From Caulobacteraceae bacterium (GTDB lineage Bacteria; Pseudomonadota; Alphaproteobacteria; Caulobacterales; Caulobacteraceae): a stretch of 38,620 nucleotides of DNA. The stretch spans positions 1 to 38,620 of the forward strand of contig JAFBAO010000016.1 of NCBI GenBank assembly GCA_019247715.1. Reading direction: 5' to 3'. Every line of letters starts with the position of its first letter. The stretch's first letter is position 1. The notes beneath the pieces are model-generated. The model searched no databases. It saw only the letters and a program-made list of their open reading frames with translations, and was not told the DNA's origin. Positions 18,066 to 26,851 of this stretch are shown here, piece by piece. A program made the translations under genes and the position numbers.

Positions 18066-19471
18066 CCTTGCGGGTGGGCCATCTGCCGCAGGTCGTCGGC
18101 GGTGGGCTGGGACGCCAGGACGATGTCGGTGGCGCGGCGCCATTCGGGCGTGTCCTTCTGCAGGAGCCCGCGCGCGCGCATCGCGAAGACCTTGGCGTCG
18201 CGCAGCTGGCCGAGATGGAAGTTCTGCTCGGCCGCCGCCAGGCGGGCCATGCCGCCGTCGCCCTTCGCGTCGTAAGCCTCCGCCAGGTACTGCCAGGTGA
18301 TCGGGTTGTCCGGCTCGACCACCAGCGAGCGGTTCAAGGTGAGGACGGCGTCGGCGAGCTTGGCCGGGTTGTTCTCGGCCAGCAGGTCCTGGCCCAGCAA
18401 CAGCCGCAGCAGCGGCGCGTCGGGCCTCAGCGCCACCGCCTGGCGGAGCGGCGCCTCGCCTTCCACGGCCCTGGCGCTCTCCATCAGCGCCTGGCCCTTC
18501 AGCTCGTAGAGGTACGGATTGTTCGGCTGCTCGGCGATGAGGGCGTCGATCTCCTTCAGGGCCTTCTCGGTCTCGAGCTCGCGATAGTCGGCGATCGCGC
18601 GCGCGTAGCGGGCCGGGTAGGAGGTGTCGGTGAGCGGATAGTCGACGTAAGTCTGGTACGGGCGGTTGGTGAAGGCCTTGATCTTCGCCTTCATGATCTC
18701 GAAGCGGGCGACCGCTTCGGGGGTATCCTGCGCCCTCCAGTGAGACTGGGTGCGGGCGCGGGCGGCCAAGGCCTCGATCCGTTCGTCGGTCAACGGGTGG
18801 TCGACCCAGAACGGATACTTCCGAACGTCAGAGAAGACTTCTTCGTAACGGAAATTATTGAAGAAATCGACCAGGCCCTGAGCCGAGTAGCCGGCCTTCT
18901 CGAGGTAGGTGACGGCCGCCTCGTCGGCGCGCGCCTCTTCGTCCCGCGAGAAGGCGAGGGCGTTCAGCTGACCGAAGTAGCCGCCCGAGTAGATCAGCGC
19001 CGCGCCGGCGTCCGGGGCGCCGGCGATGGCGGCAAGGATGCCGAGGCCCAGTCCCAGCACCATGGGCGCGATGGCGCTGCGGCCCATCTCGCCCACCCGG
19101 GCCACGTCGCCGCGGGCCATGTGGCCGGTCTCGTGCGCCACCACGCCCTCCAGCTCGTTGGGCGTCTTGGTCTGCATGATGAGGCCGCTGTTGACCACCA
19201 TATGGTAGCCCGACCCGGTGGCGGCGTTCAGGGTCGCATCGCCCACCAGGTAGATCTGCACCGACTTGGGGTCGAGGTTCGCCGCGGCGAAGATGGGGTC
19301 CATCTCCTCGTGGAAGATGGCCTCGATCTCGGTATCCCGCTCGATGTTGGGGGCCACGGGTTCGCCCTGGGCGCGCACGGCCGCGCCAGGCGCCAGCAGC
19401 AGGCCCACGGAGGCGAGGGCGCCGACCGCGACGCGCGACAGACGCCCTGAAGACAGCCTCTGGAGGCTCAC
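18062..19471 (-). CDS. Exported M48-family metalloprotease with TPR-like C-terminus (BepA-like)
   Basis: Periplasmic zinc protease and probable outer-membrane assembly quality-control factor, like E. coli BepA. 469 residues with signal peptide (about residues 1-35, ending AAVRAQ). The catalytic motif is HETGH (GVVAHETGHMARGD), with the third zinc ligand probably in DEEARADEAAVTYLEKAGYS. A short hydrophobic segment (MVLGLGLGILAAIAGA) follows the HExxH. Residues about 300-460 form tetratricopeptide-type helical repeats (NNPYLYELKGQALMESARAV, DNPITWQYLAEAYDAKGDGG). The DsbA-like lipoprotein gene overlaps its stop, so the pair forms an envelope protein-maintenance operon. BepA-type proteases in other bacteria cut or help mature LptD, itself a disulfide protein, which fits the neighbour (inference). 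Confidence 0.93.
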   Translation of the reverse strand: MSLQRLSSGRLSRVAVGALASVGLLLAPGAAVRAQGEPVAPNIERDTEIEAIFHEEMDPIFAAANLDPKSVQIYLVGDATLNAATGSGYHMVVNSGLIMQTKTPNELEGVVAHETGHMARGDVARVGEMGRSAIAPMVLGLGLGILAAIAGAPDAGAALIYSGGYFGQLNALAFSRDEEARADEAAVTYLEKAGYSAQGLVDFFNNFRYEEVFSDVRKYPFWVDHPLTDERIEALAARARTQSHWRAQDTPEAVARFEIMKAKIKAFTNRPYQTYVDYPLTDTSYPARYARAIADYRELETEKALKEIDALIAEQPNNPYLYELKGQALMESARAVEGEAPLRQAVALRPDAPLLRLLLGQDLLAENNPAKLADAVLTLNRSLVVEPDNPITWQYLAEAYDAKGDGGMARLAAAEQNFHLGQLRDAKVFAMRARGLLQKDTPEWRRATDIVLASQPTADDLRQMAHPQG

Positions 19472-19512
19472 ATCGACACTCCGATCGCCCCCCTGGAATT
19501 CACCACACTAGA

Positions 19513-19557
19513 GCGCGTACCTCAAAAAGTGGAATCGCTTTTGCGATCAGAACGCGC
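19513..19557. repeat. Nested inverted repeat between rne and the M48 gene
   Basis: Outer arms GCGCGT (19513-19518) and ACGCGC (19552-19557) enclose a second hairpin ATCGC-TTTT-GCGAT (19534-19547). The core, read on the minus strand as GCGATTCCACTTTTTGAGG, resembles dispersed intergenic elements I recall from Caulobacterales and Rhizobiales genomes. It lies 62 bases past the rne stop and may also stop rne transcription. The rest of this 147-base gap shows nothing clear. Confidence 0.5.
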
Positions 19558-19618
19558 GTTCCAGACTCTTGAATCCAGAGCCGCCAGCGAAACTGGAAAC
19601 CCGTTTCGCGTCGGCGTC

Positions 19619-22174
19619 TCAAGCCCCTCGGCGCCACCAGCCGCGCCGCGGCGCGGTCGGCGGGGCGACGATTTCGGCCGGATCAGGCTCGGTCGGCGGG
19701 GCGGGCGAAGCAATCGGCGCGGCGGCGAGGACCGGTTCGGACGCCGGCTCCCGCGGCGCGGGTGATGCGCCCACGACTTCGAGGACCGGCGCCGGCGCCC
19801 CTTCGCTGACTTCCGCCTCGGCTTCGGCGGCGTCCACCGACGCGTCGGCCTCGGGCGGCGCCTGCGCCGGCGGCGCGCTCACCGCTTCGGCTTCGGCGCC
19901 GCCGCGCTTGCCGCGGCTGCGGCGGGGCCGGCGCGGCTTTTCCTCTGCGCTCGGCAGCTCGACCCATACCTCCTCGTGCGGCTCGGCCGCCCGCTCGGGC
20001 GCGGCCAGCGCAGCCGCCTCCAGCGAGGCGGGCGCCGCTTCGGCGAGGGCCTGCGGCGGAGCGAACTCAGGCTCCGGCGCGAGGGCCTGCTGCGCGGGAC
20101 CTCGCCACTGATAGGCATCGTCGCCCACCGGCCGGGCCGGCCAGGCCCAGGCGTAGGGATCCCCGCGCTGATCTTCCCGGGCGCGCCGGCCGCCCCGGCG
20201 TCCCCGCCGCCGCCGGCGGCGGCCCTCGCCATCCAGTTCGCCTGCCGATTCGGGGGTGGGGGCGTGCGGGGCCGGCGCGCCTTCCGCCGCTGCGCGTCCT
20301 TCTTCGCCGCGTCGTCCCCGACGGCGGCGCCGGCGCCGGCCACGCCCCTCGGCGCCTTCGTCATCGCGCCCGGCGGCGCGCGGCTCGGCGTGTTCGTCCG
20401 CGTCCTCGTCCTCCTCGTCCGCGCCCAGGAGGATCTCCTCGTCTTCTTCTTCTTCCTCCTCCTCCTCCTCGATCTGCGAAAGATCGGGCTCCTCGGGGAC
20501 ATAGGCGGTCTGGGCGGCCGTCCAGCCTTCCGCGCTCGGCGGGGCTTCGCTGGAAATCCGGTCGATCTGGCGCTCGGCGTGGCCGAGGGTGTCATCGAGC
20601 GCGACGTTGACCCAGAGCCCATGCGCCTGGCGAAGCTTCATCAGGTATTCGCGCTTGGCGTTCAGGATGTAGACCCCGACATCCTTGGGGATGCGCAGCA
20701 CGATCTCGCCGCCGCCCCGCAACGCCTCGATCTCCACCGCCCGCAGGGCCGCCAGAGCGCTGGACTCCACCGAACGCACCCGCCCGGCGCCTTGGCAGTG
20801 AGGGCAGACGTGGGTGGTGCCTTCGAGGATGCCGGTCCGACGCCGCTGGCGGGACAGCTCCATGAGGCCGAAGGCGGAGATCTTGCCGATCTGCACCCGG
20901 GCCCGGTCGTCCTTCAGGCAGTCCTTCAGCTTCTTCTCGACCGCCCGGTTGTTCTTGGCCTCGTCCATATCGATGAAGTCGATGACCACCAGGCCGGCCA
21001 GGTCGCGCAGGCGCAGCTGCCGGCAAGCTTCCTCCGCCGCCTCGAGGTTGGTCTTGAGCGCCGTCGTCTCGATGTTGCGCTCGCGCGTGGACCGCCCCGA
21101 GTTCACGTCGACGGCCACCAGCGCCTCGGTCTGGTTGATCACCAGGTACCCGCCGGACTTCAGCGGCACCACCGGGGAATAGATCTGCGACAGGTGGTCC
21201 TCGATCCGGTGGCGCACGAACAGCGGCACGGGGTCGCGATAAGGCTGAACCTTCTTGGCCTGGGTCGGCATCAGCATCCGCATGAAGTCGCGCGCTTCCT
21301 TGAAGCCCGCTTCGCCTTCCACCCAGATCCCCTCCAGGTCCTTGTCGTAGAGGTCGCGGATGGCGCGTTTGACGAGGTCCTCCTCCTCGTAGATCAGCGC
21401 TGGGGCGATGGAGTGGAGGGTGGTGTCGCGGATGTTCTCCCAGGCGCGCACCAGATAGTCGTAGTCGCGCTTGATCTCGGCCTTGGTCCGCTTGGCGCCG
21501 GCGGTGCGCACGATGAGGCCCATGCCCTTGGGCACCGCCAGGCTCTGGACCACGCCACGCAGCCGCTTGCGGTCGGTGGCGGAGGTGATCTTGCGGCTGA
21601 TGCCGCCGCCGCGGTCGGTGTTGGGCATGAGGACGCAGTAGCGGCCGGCCAGGGAAAGATAGGTGGTGAGCGCCGCGCCCTTGTTGCCCCGCTCCTCCTT
21701 GACCACCTGCACCAGCATGATCTGCCGGCGCTTGATCACCTCCTGGATCTTGTAGCGGCGCAGCATCCGCCGCCGGCGCCGCTCCACCTCTTCGTCGACT
21801 TCGAGCTCGTCCTCCAGGGCCCCGGCGGTTTCGCCGTCCTCGTCGGACCCGGCCGCTACGGCCGCGCCGTTGTCTTCCTCTTCCGCAGCCTCCGCCGCCT
21901 CGCGGATCAGGGCCTCGCGGTCGGCGAGGGGGATCTGGAAGTAGTCCGGGTGGATGTCGTTGAAGGCGAGGAAGCCGTGCCGGTTGCCGCCGTACTCCAC
22001 GAAGGCGGCCTGGAGGCTGGGCTCGACCCGGGTGACCTTGGCTAGGTAGATGTTGCCGCGAAGCTGCTTGCGGCTCTGACTCTCGAAATCGAACTCCTCA
22101 ACCCGCGTCCCGTCCAGGACGACCACCCGGGTTTCCTCGGCGTGGGCGGCGTCGATCAGCATTCTTCTCGTCAT
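19619..22174 (-). CDS. rne: Ribonuclease E
   Basis: Essential endoribonuclease and degradosome scaffold. 851 residues; ATG 22174 has GGAGAA at good spacing. N-terminal half: the opening MTRRMLIDAAHAEETRVVVL, the S1 domain (RKQLRGNIYLAKVTRVEPSL) interrupted by an acidic insert (about residues 95-130), the catalytic Asp in VAVDVNSGRSTRERN (~residue 354), the second catalytic Asp in VVIDFIDMDEAKNN (~400), and the Zn-link CPHC (~456). C-terminal half is disordered: a run of nine Glu (~570), Arg-rich blocks GRRRRRRRG (~618), then Pro/Ala/Glu-rich sequence. The last residues, RRGWWRRGA, match the GWW motif through which Caulobacter RNase E binds PNPase. The acidic run is encoded by a GAG/GAA codon repeat (20441-20475), a possible replication-slippage tract. 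Confidence 0.97.
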   Translation of the reverse strand: MTRRMLIDAAHAEETRVVVLDGTRVEEFDFESQSRKQLRGNIYLAKVTRVEPSLQAAFVEYGGNRHGFLAFNDIHPDYFQIPLADREALIREAAEAAEEEDNGAAVAAGSDEDGETAGALEDELEVDEEVERRRRRMLRRYKIQEVIKRRQIMLVQVVKEERGNKGAALTTYLSLAGRYCVLMPNTDRGGGISRKITSATDRKRLRGVVQSLAVPKGMGLIVRTAGAKRTKAEIKRDYDYLVRAWENIRDTTLHSIAPALIYEEEDLVKRAIRDLYDKDLEGIWVEGEAGFKEARDFMRMLMPTQAKKVQPYRDPVPLFVRHRIEDHLSQIYSPVVPLKSGGYLVINQTEALVAVDVNSGRSTRERNIETTALKTNLEAAEEACRQLRLRDLAGLVVIDFIDMDEAKNNRAVEKKLKDCLKDDRARVQIGKISAFGLMELSRQRRRTGILEGTTHVCPHCQGAGRVRSVESSALAALRAVEIEALRGGGEIVLRIPKDVGVYILNAKREYLMKLRQAHGLWVNVALDDTLGHAERQIDRISSEAPPSAEGWTAAQTAYVPEEPDLSQIEEEEEEEEEDEEILLGADEEDEDADEHAEPRAAGRDDEGAEGRGRRRRRRRGRRGEEGRAAAEGAPAPHAPTPESAGELDGEGRRRRRRGRRGGRRAREDQRGDPYAWAWPARPVGDDAYQWRGPAQQALAPEPEFAPPQALAEAAPASLEAAALAAPERAAEPHEEVWVELPSAEEKPRRPRRSRGKRGGAEAEAVSAPPAQAPPEADASVDAAEAEAEVSEGAPAPVLEVVGASPAPREPASEPVLAAAPIASPAPPTEPDPAEIVAPPTAPRRGWWRRGA

Positions 22175-22611
22175 TAAATTCTTCTCCGCGGCGCGCCGCT
22201 CCCGCTTGGCCGGGGCGCCGCCACAAGTGAGGCGCGCCTGCCAGGCCGTTCGCGCCGCCGCGAGAGTCCGCGGCGGTGGTCGTGACGGTGAAGGCGGCGC
22301 TGCCCATCAGATTCGATTGTTCCAAAGGCGCGCTTCTGCAGAAGAAGGCGCTACGAAGAGGGGCGCGTCATCGCTCGAGGGCGAAGCCCGACGCTGGCTG
22401 CGCGCCGCTCGAGGCTCCGGGAGCGGACGATCGGACGCGCAGGCAAGTGTAGCAACATTGCGGCGCAAATGAAAAGCGCAAGGGCGCCGCGTCGTACATG
22501 GCGAGCCCTTTCTCCGGTCAGTCTAGCCCGGCCGGCCTTAACCGTTTCTCTACGGGCCGGCGGGGACAATCGCGGCTTGGTCGCAACCTACGGCTGGTGG
22601 TGTTCCTCGCC
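22175..22611. other. 437-base divergent intergenic region rne / amiC
   Basis: Contains the rne leader (with the hairpin listed separately), a GATTC (GANTC, CcrM-type) site at 22313-22317, and an AT-richer stretch around 22445-22470. If amiC starts at ATG 22498 instead of 22612 the region is 114 bases shorter. No convincing promoter hexamers, RNA gene or ORF was identified. Confidence 0.5.
22255..22276 (-). promoter_or_regulatory. Hairpin in the probable rne 5' leader
   Basis: A perfect 8-bp GC stem, CCGCCGCG / CGCGGCGG, with a six-base loop, 80-100 bases upstream of the rne start. In E. coli, stem-loops in the rne 5' UTR mediate autoregulation by RNase E; a similar role here is inferred from position only. 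Confidence 0.35.
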
Positions 22612-23793
22612 ATGGGCGCTCGTCCGTCTTCCCAGTTCCGATGGGGGCGCCTCGCGCTGGGCGTCGTCCTGGCGGGCGCCTGTGCGGCGGTGGTGACCGC
22701 CGGAGCGCGAAAGCCGCACTCGGATGTAACCTCGGTGCGGCTGGGGGGCGACGAGACCGAGACCCGGCTGGTCCTCGACCTCGACCGGCCGGCCCACGGC
22801 CGGCTCGAACCGTCGGCCCCGAACCGCCTGGTCCTCGCCCTGGAGGGCGCCGCCGCGCGCAGCGCCTCCGGCGGGGAGGGGCGGGGGCTCATCCGCCGTT
22901 GGGCGCTGGCCGAAGCTGGCGGCGCCGCCAGGCTCGATCTCGATCTTGCGCCCGGCGCGCGCCTGGAGCGCCGCTTCCTGTTGCCGCCGGCGGACGGCCT
23001 GACCGCCTACCGCTATGTCATCGACGTCGGCCTGCGGCCTGGGGCGCCCAGGCCCAAGGCCGAGCCGGCCGCGTTCGTCCGCAGCCCCGCCGCAGCCCCG
23101 CCGGCTCCGCACGCCCGCAAGGTGATCGTCATCGACCCGGGCCACGGCGGCAAGGATCCCGGGGCGGCCGGCGCCGCGAGCTTCGAGAAGGACGTCACCC
23201 TGCCGGCGGCCCTGGCGTTGAAGGCGCGGCTCGAGGCGCAGGGCCGCTACCGGGTGGTGATGACCCGCGCCACCGACGTCTACGTGCCGCTGGAGGAGCG
23301 GGTGCAGATCGCCCGGCGGGCCGGGGCAGACCTCTTCATCTCCCTCCACGCCGACTCGGGGCCGGATCCCCTGACCCATGGAGCGAGCGTCTACACCCTC
23401 TCCGCGCGCGGCGTGTCGCGGGTGGGCTATGTGCTAGACCGCCACGACTGGTTTCTCCAGCCGGCCGGGGCGGACGGCGACCGCGCGGTGAGCCAGATCC
23501 TGCTCGACCTGTCGCAGCGTTCGACCCGCAACCGCTCGGCGCTATTCGCCGAGACGCTGATCAGCCGTATCGGCGACCGCGCCCCGTTGCTCCAGCGCAG
23601 CCACCGGGACGCCGACTACTTCGTGCTGCTGGCCCCGGATGTGCCCGCCGCGCTGCTGGAGATGGGGTTCATTACCAACTCCGCCGACGAGACCCGCCTC
23701 AACGACCCGCGTCGCCGCGCCGCCCTGATGGACGAGGTCGCCAACGCGGTCGACGCCTACTTCGCCGCCGGCGCCTCGATCGCGTCGCGATAG
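22612..23793 (+). CDS. amiC: N-acetylmuramoyl-L-alanine amidase with AMIN domain
   Basis: Zinc amidase that removes stem peptides from septal peptidoglycan during division. From ATG 22612 it has 393 residues and a signal/anchor segment near its N-terminus (RWGRLALGVVLAGACAAVVT); ATG 22498 in the same frame would add 38 residues and cannot be excluded. An AMIN domain (about residues 35-145) is followed by an Amidase_3 domain beginning KVIVIDPGHGGKDPGAAG. Zinc ligands: His of DPGHGG, Glu of ASFEKDVTL, His of FISLHADSG; the catalytic Glu is in ALLEMGFITN. Amidases of this type usually need an EnvC/DipM-like activator, not present here. The order rne-amiC-mrcA-prfB is common in alphaproteobacteria; here a small stress-type gene is inserted between amiC and mrcA. 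Confidence 0.94.
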   Translation: MGARPSSQFRWGRLALGVVLAGACAAVVTAGARKPHSDVTSVRLGGDETETRLVLDLDRPAHGRLEPSAPNRLVLALEGAAARSASGGEGRGLIRRWALAEAGGAARLDLDLAPGARLERRFLLPPADGLTAYRYVIDVGLRPGAPRPKAEPAAFVRSPAAAPPAPHARKVIVIDPGHGGKDPGAAGAASFEKDVTLPAALALKARLEAQGRYRVVMTRATDVYVPLEERVQIARRAGADLFISLHADSGPDPLTHGASVYTLSARGVSRVGYVLDRHDWFLQPAGADGDRAVSQILLDLSQRSTRNRSALFAETLISRIGDRAPLLQRSHRDADYFVLLAPDVPAALLEMGFITNSADETRLNDPRRRAALMDEVANAVDAYFAAGASIASR

Positions 23794-23934
23794 AGAAATC
23801 GCAGCTCTTCGGAAATAGATGGCGTCCCGTTCATAAGGGAGTCATGCACAAGAACCGGAGATCCTGGTCTCGGCGAAGCGTTTATGGGGTCCATTCGCCG
23901 ATATGTAGTGACCAATCCTTTCAGATTGGACTTC

Positions 23935-23959
23935 GGAACCTTCCTCTCACGGGAACGTT
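23935..23959 (+). promoter_or_regulatory. EcfG/SigT-type general stress response promoter
   Basis: GGAAC (23935-23939), 16-base spacer, CGTT (23956-23959): an exact match to the alphaproteobacterial EcfG (Caulobacter SigT) consensus GGAAC-N16-17-CGTT. It is correctly placed for a transcript starting near 23966, about 30 bases before the ribosome binding site and start of the small gene. A short hairpin CCAATC/GATTGG (23912-23929) lies just upstream. Confidence 0.8.
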
Positions 23960-23996
23960 ACCCACGCACGAGGACAGGTTCAGAAGGAGACCAACA

Positions 23997-24284
23997 ATGA
24001 CCCGTCTCAAATCCACGCTCGTGAAGGGTGTTCTCACCGCCGCGATCGCCGCGGGCGCCCTGGCGGCGACCTCCACCGCCGCCTCGGCCTATACGGCCTG
24101 CAACCGCTTCGGCGAATGCTGGCGCGTTCATGACCGTTACACCAACTACCCCTCCGGTCTGGGCGTCACGTTCCATAGCGACGACTGGCGATACCACCAC
24201 CGCTACGACCATCACTGGCGCTGGCGGGGCGACCGGGACGACGACCACGGCTACTATCGCAACGGCATGTGGTTCCGGTTCTAG
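23997..24284 (+). CDS. Small secreted His/Trp/Tyr/Asp-rich protein, predicted stress-induced
   Basis: 95 residues, unrecognised function. A textbook signal peptide, MTRLKSTLVKGVLTAAIAAG followed by ALAATSTAASA, leaves a mature peptide of about 64 residues starting YTACNR. The mature part has two cysteines (TACNRFGEC, probably a disulfide) and then a region dense in His, Asp, Tyr, Trp and Arg: DDWRYHHRYDHHWRWRGDRD followed by DDHGYYRNGMWFRF. Such composition could bind metal or cell-wall polymers, but this is speculation. The ribosome binding site AAGGAGA is six bases before ATG. The EcfG-type promoter upstream and the terminator-like hairpin downstream make it a self-contained transcription unit between amiC and mrcA. 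Confidence 0.85.
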   Translation: MTRLKSTLVKGVLTAAIAAGALAATSTAASAYTACNRFGECWRVHDRYTNYPSGLGVTFHSDDWRYHHRYDHHWRWRGDRDDDHGYYRNGMWFRF

Positions 24285-24307
24285 AGCTCGCCTGATCGGC
24301 GAACCGG

Positions 24308-24333
24308 GCGGCGGGGGCTTCGGCCTCCGCCGC
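24308..24333 (+). terminator. Putative terminator after the small secreted protein gene
   Basis: An 11-bp GC stem with one G-T pair and a TTCG tetraloop (loop 24319-24322), 24 bases past the stop codon and followed by CTTTCG. The stable stem and cUUCGg loop favour termination; the T-run is short. Confidence 0.5.
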
Positions 24334-24434
24334 TTTCGCGTCTGCGGCGAACCGCTGCGCTCGGCTTCCATTGGCGCCCGACGCGACGCAGGCTAGACGG
24401 GTCCGGGGCCAGGGGGCCGCGGAGGTAGCCTCGC

Positions 24435-26804
24435 TTGATCTCGATCGGACGGTGGTCCGCCTTCGCCGGGGTGGTGATCCTGAGCCTGGTGGCTGTCGCG
24501 GGCGCCTGCATCGCCATCTACATGGCGTGGCTGTTCCACGACATGCCGAACGCCGCCGAACTGGTCGACTACCATCCGCCGACCGCCACCCGGGTCTACG
24601 CCTGGGACGGGACCCTGATCGGGGAATATTCCACCGAGCGGCGGATCTACGTGCCCTACGATCAGATCCCCAGCCGCCTCAGCCTCGCCTTCCTGGCCGC
24701 CGAGGACCACAACTTCTTCAGCCACGGCGGCGTCGACGTCAGCGGCGTCTCGCGCGCGATGCTGAAGGACGTCTTCAACATCCTGCAGGGGCGCCGGCCC
24801 GAAGGGGGCTCCACGATCACCCAGCAGGTGGCCAAGAACGTCCTGCTCACCAACGAGGCCACCATCGGGCGCAAGCTGAAGGAGGCCATCCTCGCCACCC
24901 GCCTTGAGCAGGCGCTGACCAAGCGGCAGATCCTCGAGCTCTACCTGAACGAGATCTGGCTGGGCCATGACTCCTATGGCGTGGGGGCGGCGGCCTACAA
25001 CTACTTCGGCAAGTCGATCTCCGACCTGACGCTCGCCGAGTGCGCATTCCTGGCGGCCCTGCCCAAGGGGCCGGACAACTACAATCCCACCCGGCACAAG
25101 GCCGCGGCCATCGCCCGGCGCAACGCCATCCTGCAGCTGATGGTAGCCGACGGTTGGGCCAAGCCCGCCGAGGCCCAGGCGGCGATGCGCGAGGACATCG
25201 TCATCCAGCCGCCCCAGCGCGCCAAGTATCACGACGCCGACTACTTCGTGGAGGAGGTGCGCCAGCAGGCGATCGCCAAACTGGGGCCGAAGGTCAACGC
25301 CGGCGGCTATTACGTGCGCACCACCCTCGATCCCAGGCTGCAGACCGCCGCCCGGATCGCTCTCATGGACGGCCTGGAGACCTACGACCGCCGCCACGGC
25401 TGGCGCGGCGCCTGGGGGCGGATCGCCATCGAGCCCGGTTGGCAGCAGGCGGCCCTTCAGCATTCGCCGCCCTCCGAGCGTCGCAAGTGGCAGGTCGCCG
25501 TGGTCGAGGAGGCGTCCGGGGGCGCCGTGAGGGTCAAGCTGGCGGCCGACGGCTCCGAGGGCGACCTGGTTCGCGAGGACGTCGCCTGGGCCAAGGCGGG
25601 CAAGGGCCTCACGGTGGGAGACCTGGTCTTCGTCGAGCCGGCGGAAACCGGAGGCCTGCGGCTGCGCCAGGTGCCTCAGGTCAACGGCGCCATGGTGGCG
25701 ATCGACCCCAACGACGGGCGGGTGCTGGCCATGGTGGGGGGGTATTCGTTCTCGCTCTCCAACTTCAACCGCGCCACCCAGGCCTGGCGCCAGCCGGGCT
25801 CGTCGTTCAAGCCGTTCGTCTATGCGACCGCCCTGCAGAACGGCTTCACGCCGGCGAGCGTGGTCCTGGACGCGCCGATCACCTTGCCGGGCTACAACGG
25901 CCAAGCCTGGAGCCCGGAGAACTACGAGCGCAAGTTCCTGGGCCCGCTGATCTTCCGCCGCGGCCTCGAGCTGTCGCTCAACACCATGACGGTGCGCATC
26001 GCCCAGCAGGTGGGGATGGCCAAGATCCGCGACAACGCCATCAAGTTCGGGGTGGTCAAGGACATGGCCCCGGTGCTGGCCATGGCGCTGGGGGCCGGGG
26101 AGACGACCCCGTTCAAGATCACCGCCGCCTACTCGGCGTTCGTCAACGGCGGGCGCCGGATCAACCCGCACGTCATCGAGCTGGTGGAGGACCGCGACGG
26201 CAAGTCCATCTACCGCGCCGACCAGCGCGACTGCCGCGGTTGCGACCGCGACTTCACCGGCGACTTCGGTCCGACCTTCGCGGCGGCGGGCCAGCAGGTG
26301 GTGGACCCGATCACCGCCTACCAGATCGCCACCATGCTGGAGGGCGTGGTCCAGCGCGGCACGGCCTTCCAGGCGCGGGTGCTGGGCCGCCCCGTCGGCG
26401 GCAAGACCGGAACCACCAACGACTTCCGCAGCGCCTGGTTCATCGGCTTCACGCCCCAGATCGTGGTCGGCACCTTCGTGGGTTTCGACGACAACCGCTC
26501 CTTGGGCCACGGAGAGACCGGGGCGGTGGCGGCGGTGCCGATCTTCATCGAATTCATGCAGGAGGCGCTGAAGGGACTGCCGGTGATGGACCTGAAGTCG
26601 CCGCCGGGGACCGTGTTCGCCCAGGTGGGGCCGAACCGCGAAGCCTTCCAGCCGGGCACCGAGCCCCACTACGCGCCGGCGCCAGCCAGCATCGCCGCCC
26701 CCCTGCCGCCGATCGGCGGCGCCCCGGCGCCCCAGAACCCGGCCGAGACGCAGCCGAAGGCCGTCCGGCCCAGCAAGCCGGAGGACACGAGCGGATTGTA
26801 CTGA
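24435..26804 (+). CDS. mrcA: Penicillin-binding protein 1A (bifunctional glycosyltransferase/transpeptidase)
   Basis: Inner-membrane class A PBP that polymerises and cross-links peptidoglycan. 789 residues from TTG 24435, supported by GGAGGT at 24421-24426. One N-terminal transmembrane helix (AFAGVVILSLVAVAGACIAI), then a GT51 domain with the catalytic Glu in FLAAEDHNFFSHGGVD and GGSTITQQVAKNVLLTNEAT, and a central OB-like domain (about residues 320-420). The transpeptidase domain has SxxK at 456-459 (PGSSFKPF), SxN near 514 (LELSLNTMT) and KTG near 656 (GGKTGTTND). The C-terminal ~60 residues are proline-rich. The run amiC - mrcA - prfB is a common alphaproteobacterial neighbourhood; the gap to prfB is 47 bases. 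Confidence 0.96.
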   Translation: MISIGRWSAFAGVVILSLVAVAGACIAIYMAWLFHDMPNAAELVDYHPPTATRVYAWDGTLIGEYSTERRIYVPYDQIPSRLSLAFLAAEDHNFFSHGGVDVSGVSRAMLKDVFNILQGRRPEGGSTITQQVAKNVLLTNEATIGRKLKEAILATRLEQALTKRQILELYLNEIWLGHDSYGVGAAAYNYFGKSISDLTLAECAFLAALPKGPDNYNPTRHKAAAIARRNAILQLMVADGWAKPAEAQAAMREDIVIQPPQRAKYHDADYFVEEVRQQAIAKLGPKVNAGGYYVRTTLDPRLQTAARIALMDGLETYDRRHGWRGAWGRIAIEPGWQQAALQHSPPSERRKWQVAVVEEASGGAVRVKLAADGSEGDLVREDVAWAKAGKGLTVGDLVFVEPAETGGLRLRQVPQVNGAMVAIDPNDGRVLAMVGGYSFSLSNFNRATQAWRQPGSSFKPFVYATALQNGFTPASVVLDAPITLPGYNGQAWSPENYERKFLGPLIFRRGLELSLNTMTVRIAQQVGMAKIRDNAIKFGVVKDMAPVLAMALGAGETTPFKITAAYSAFVNGGRRINPHVIELVEDRDGKSIYRADQRDCRGCDRDFTGDFGPTFAAAGQQVVDPITAYQIATMLEGVVQRGTAFQARVLGRPVGGKTGTTNDFRSAWFIGFTPQIVVGTFVGFDDNRSLGHGETGAVAAVPIFIEFMQEALKGLPVMDLKSPPGTVFAQVGPNREAFQPGTEPHYAPAPASIAAPLPPIGGAPAPQNPAETQPKAVRPSKPEDTSGLY

Positions 26805-26851
26805 GCGGCCGCGGTGGCTATCTGCTGGCCCTTCAGTTCGAGAGTCGGATC

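Noticed and set aside
22538..22548. CtrA-like half site (TTAACC) near the amiC start
   Set aside because: Only a half site with no second TTAA at the right distance, and it may lie inside coding sequence if amiC starts at 22498.
24393..26669. Long open frame antisense to mrcA, and similar ones opposite accC (7599-8912), rne (19976-22045) and tyrS (33223-34617)
   Set aside because: GC-driven shadows. The opposite strand has intact catalytic motifs in each case.
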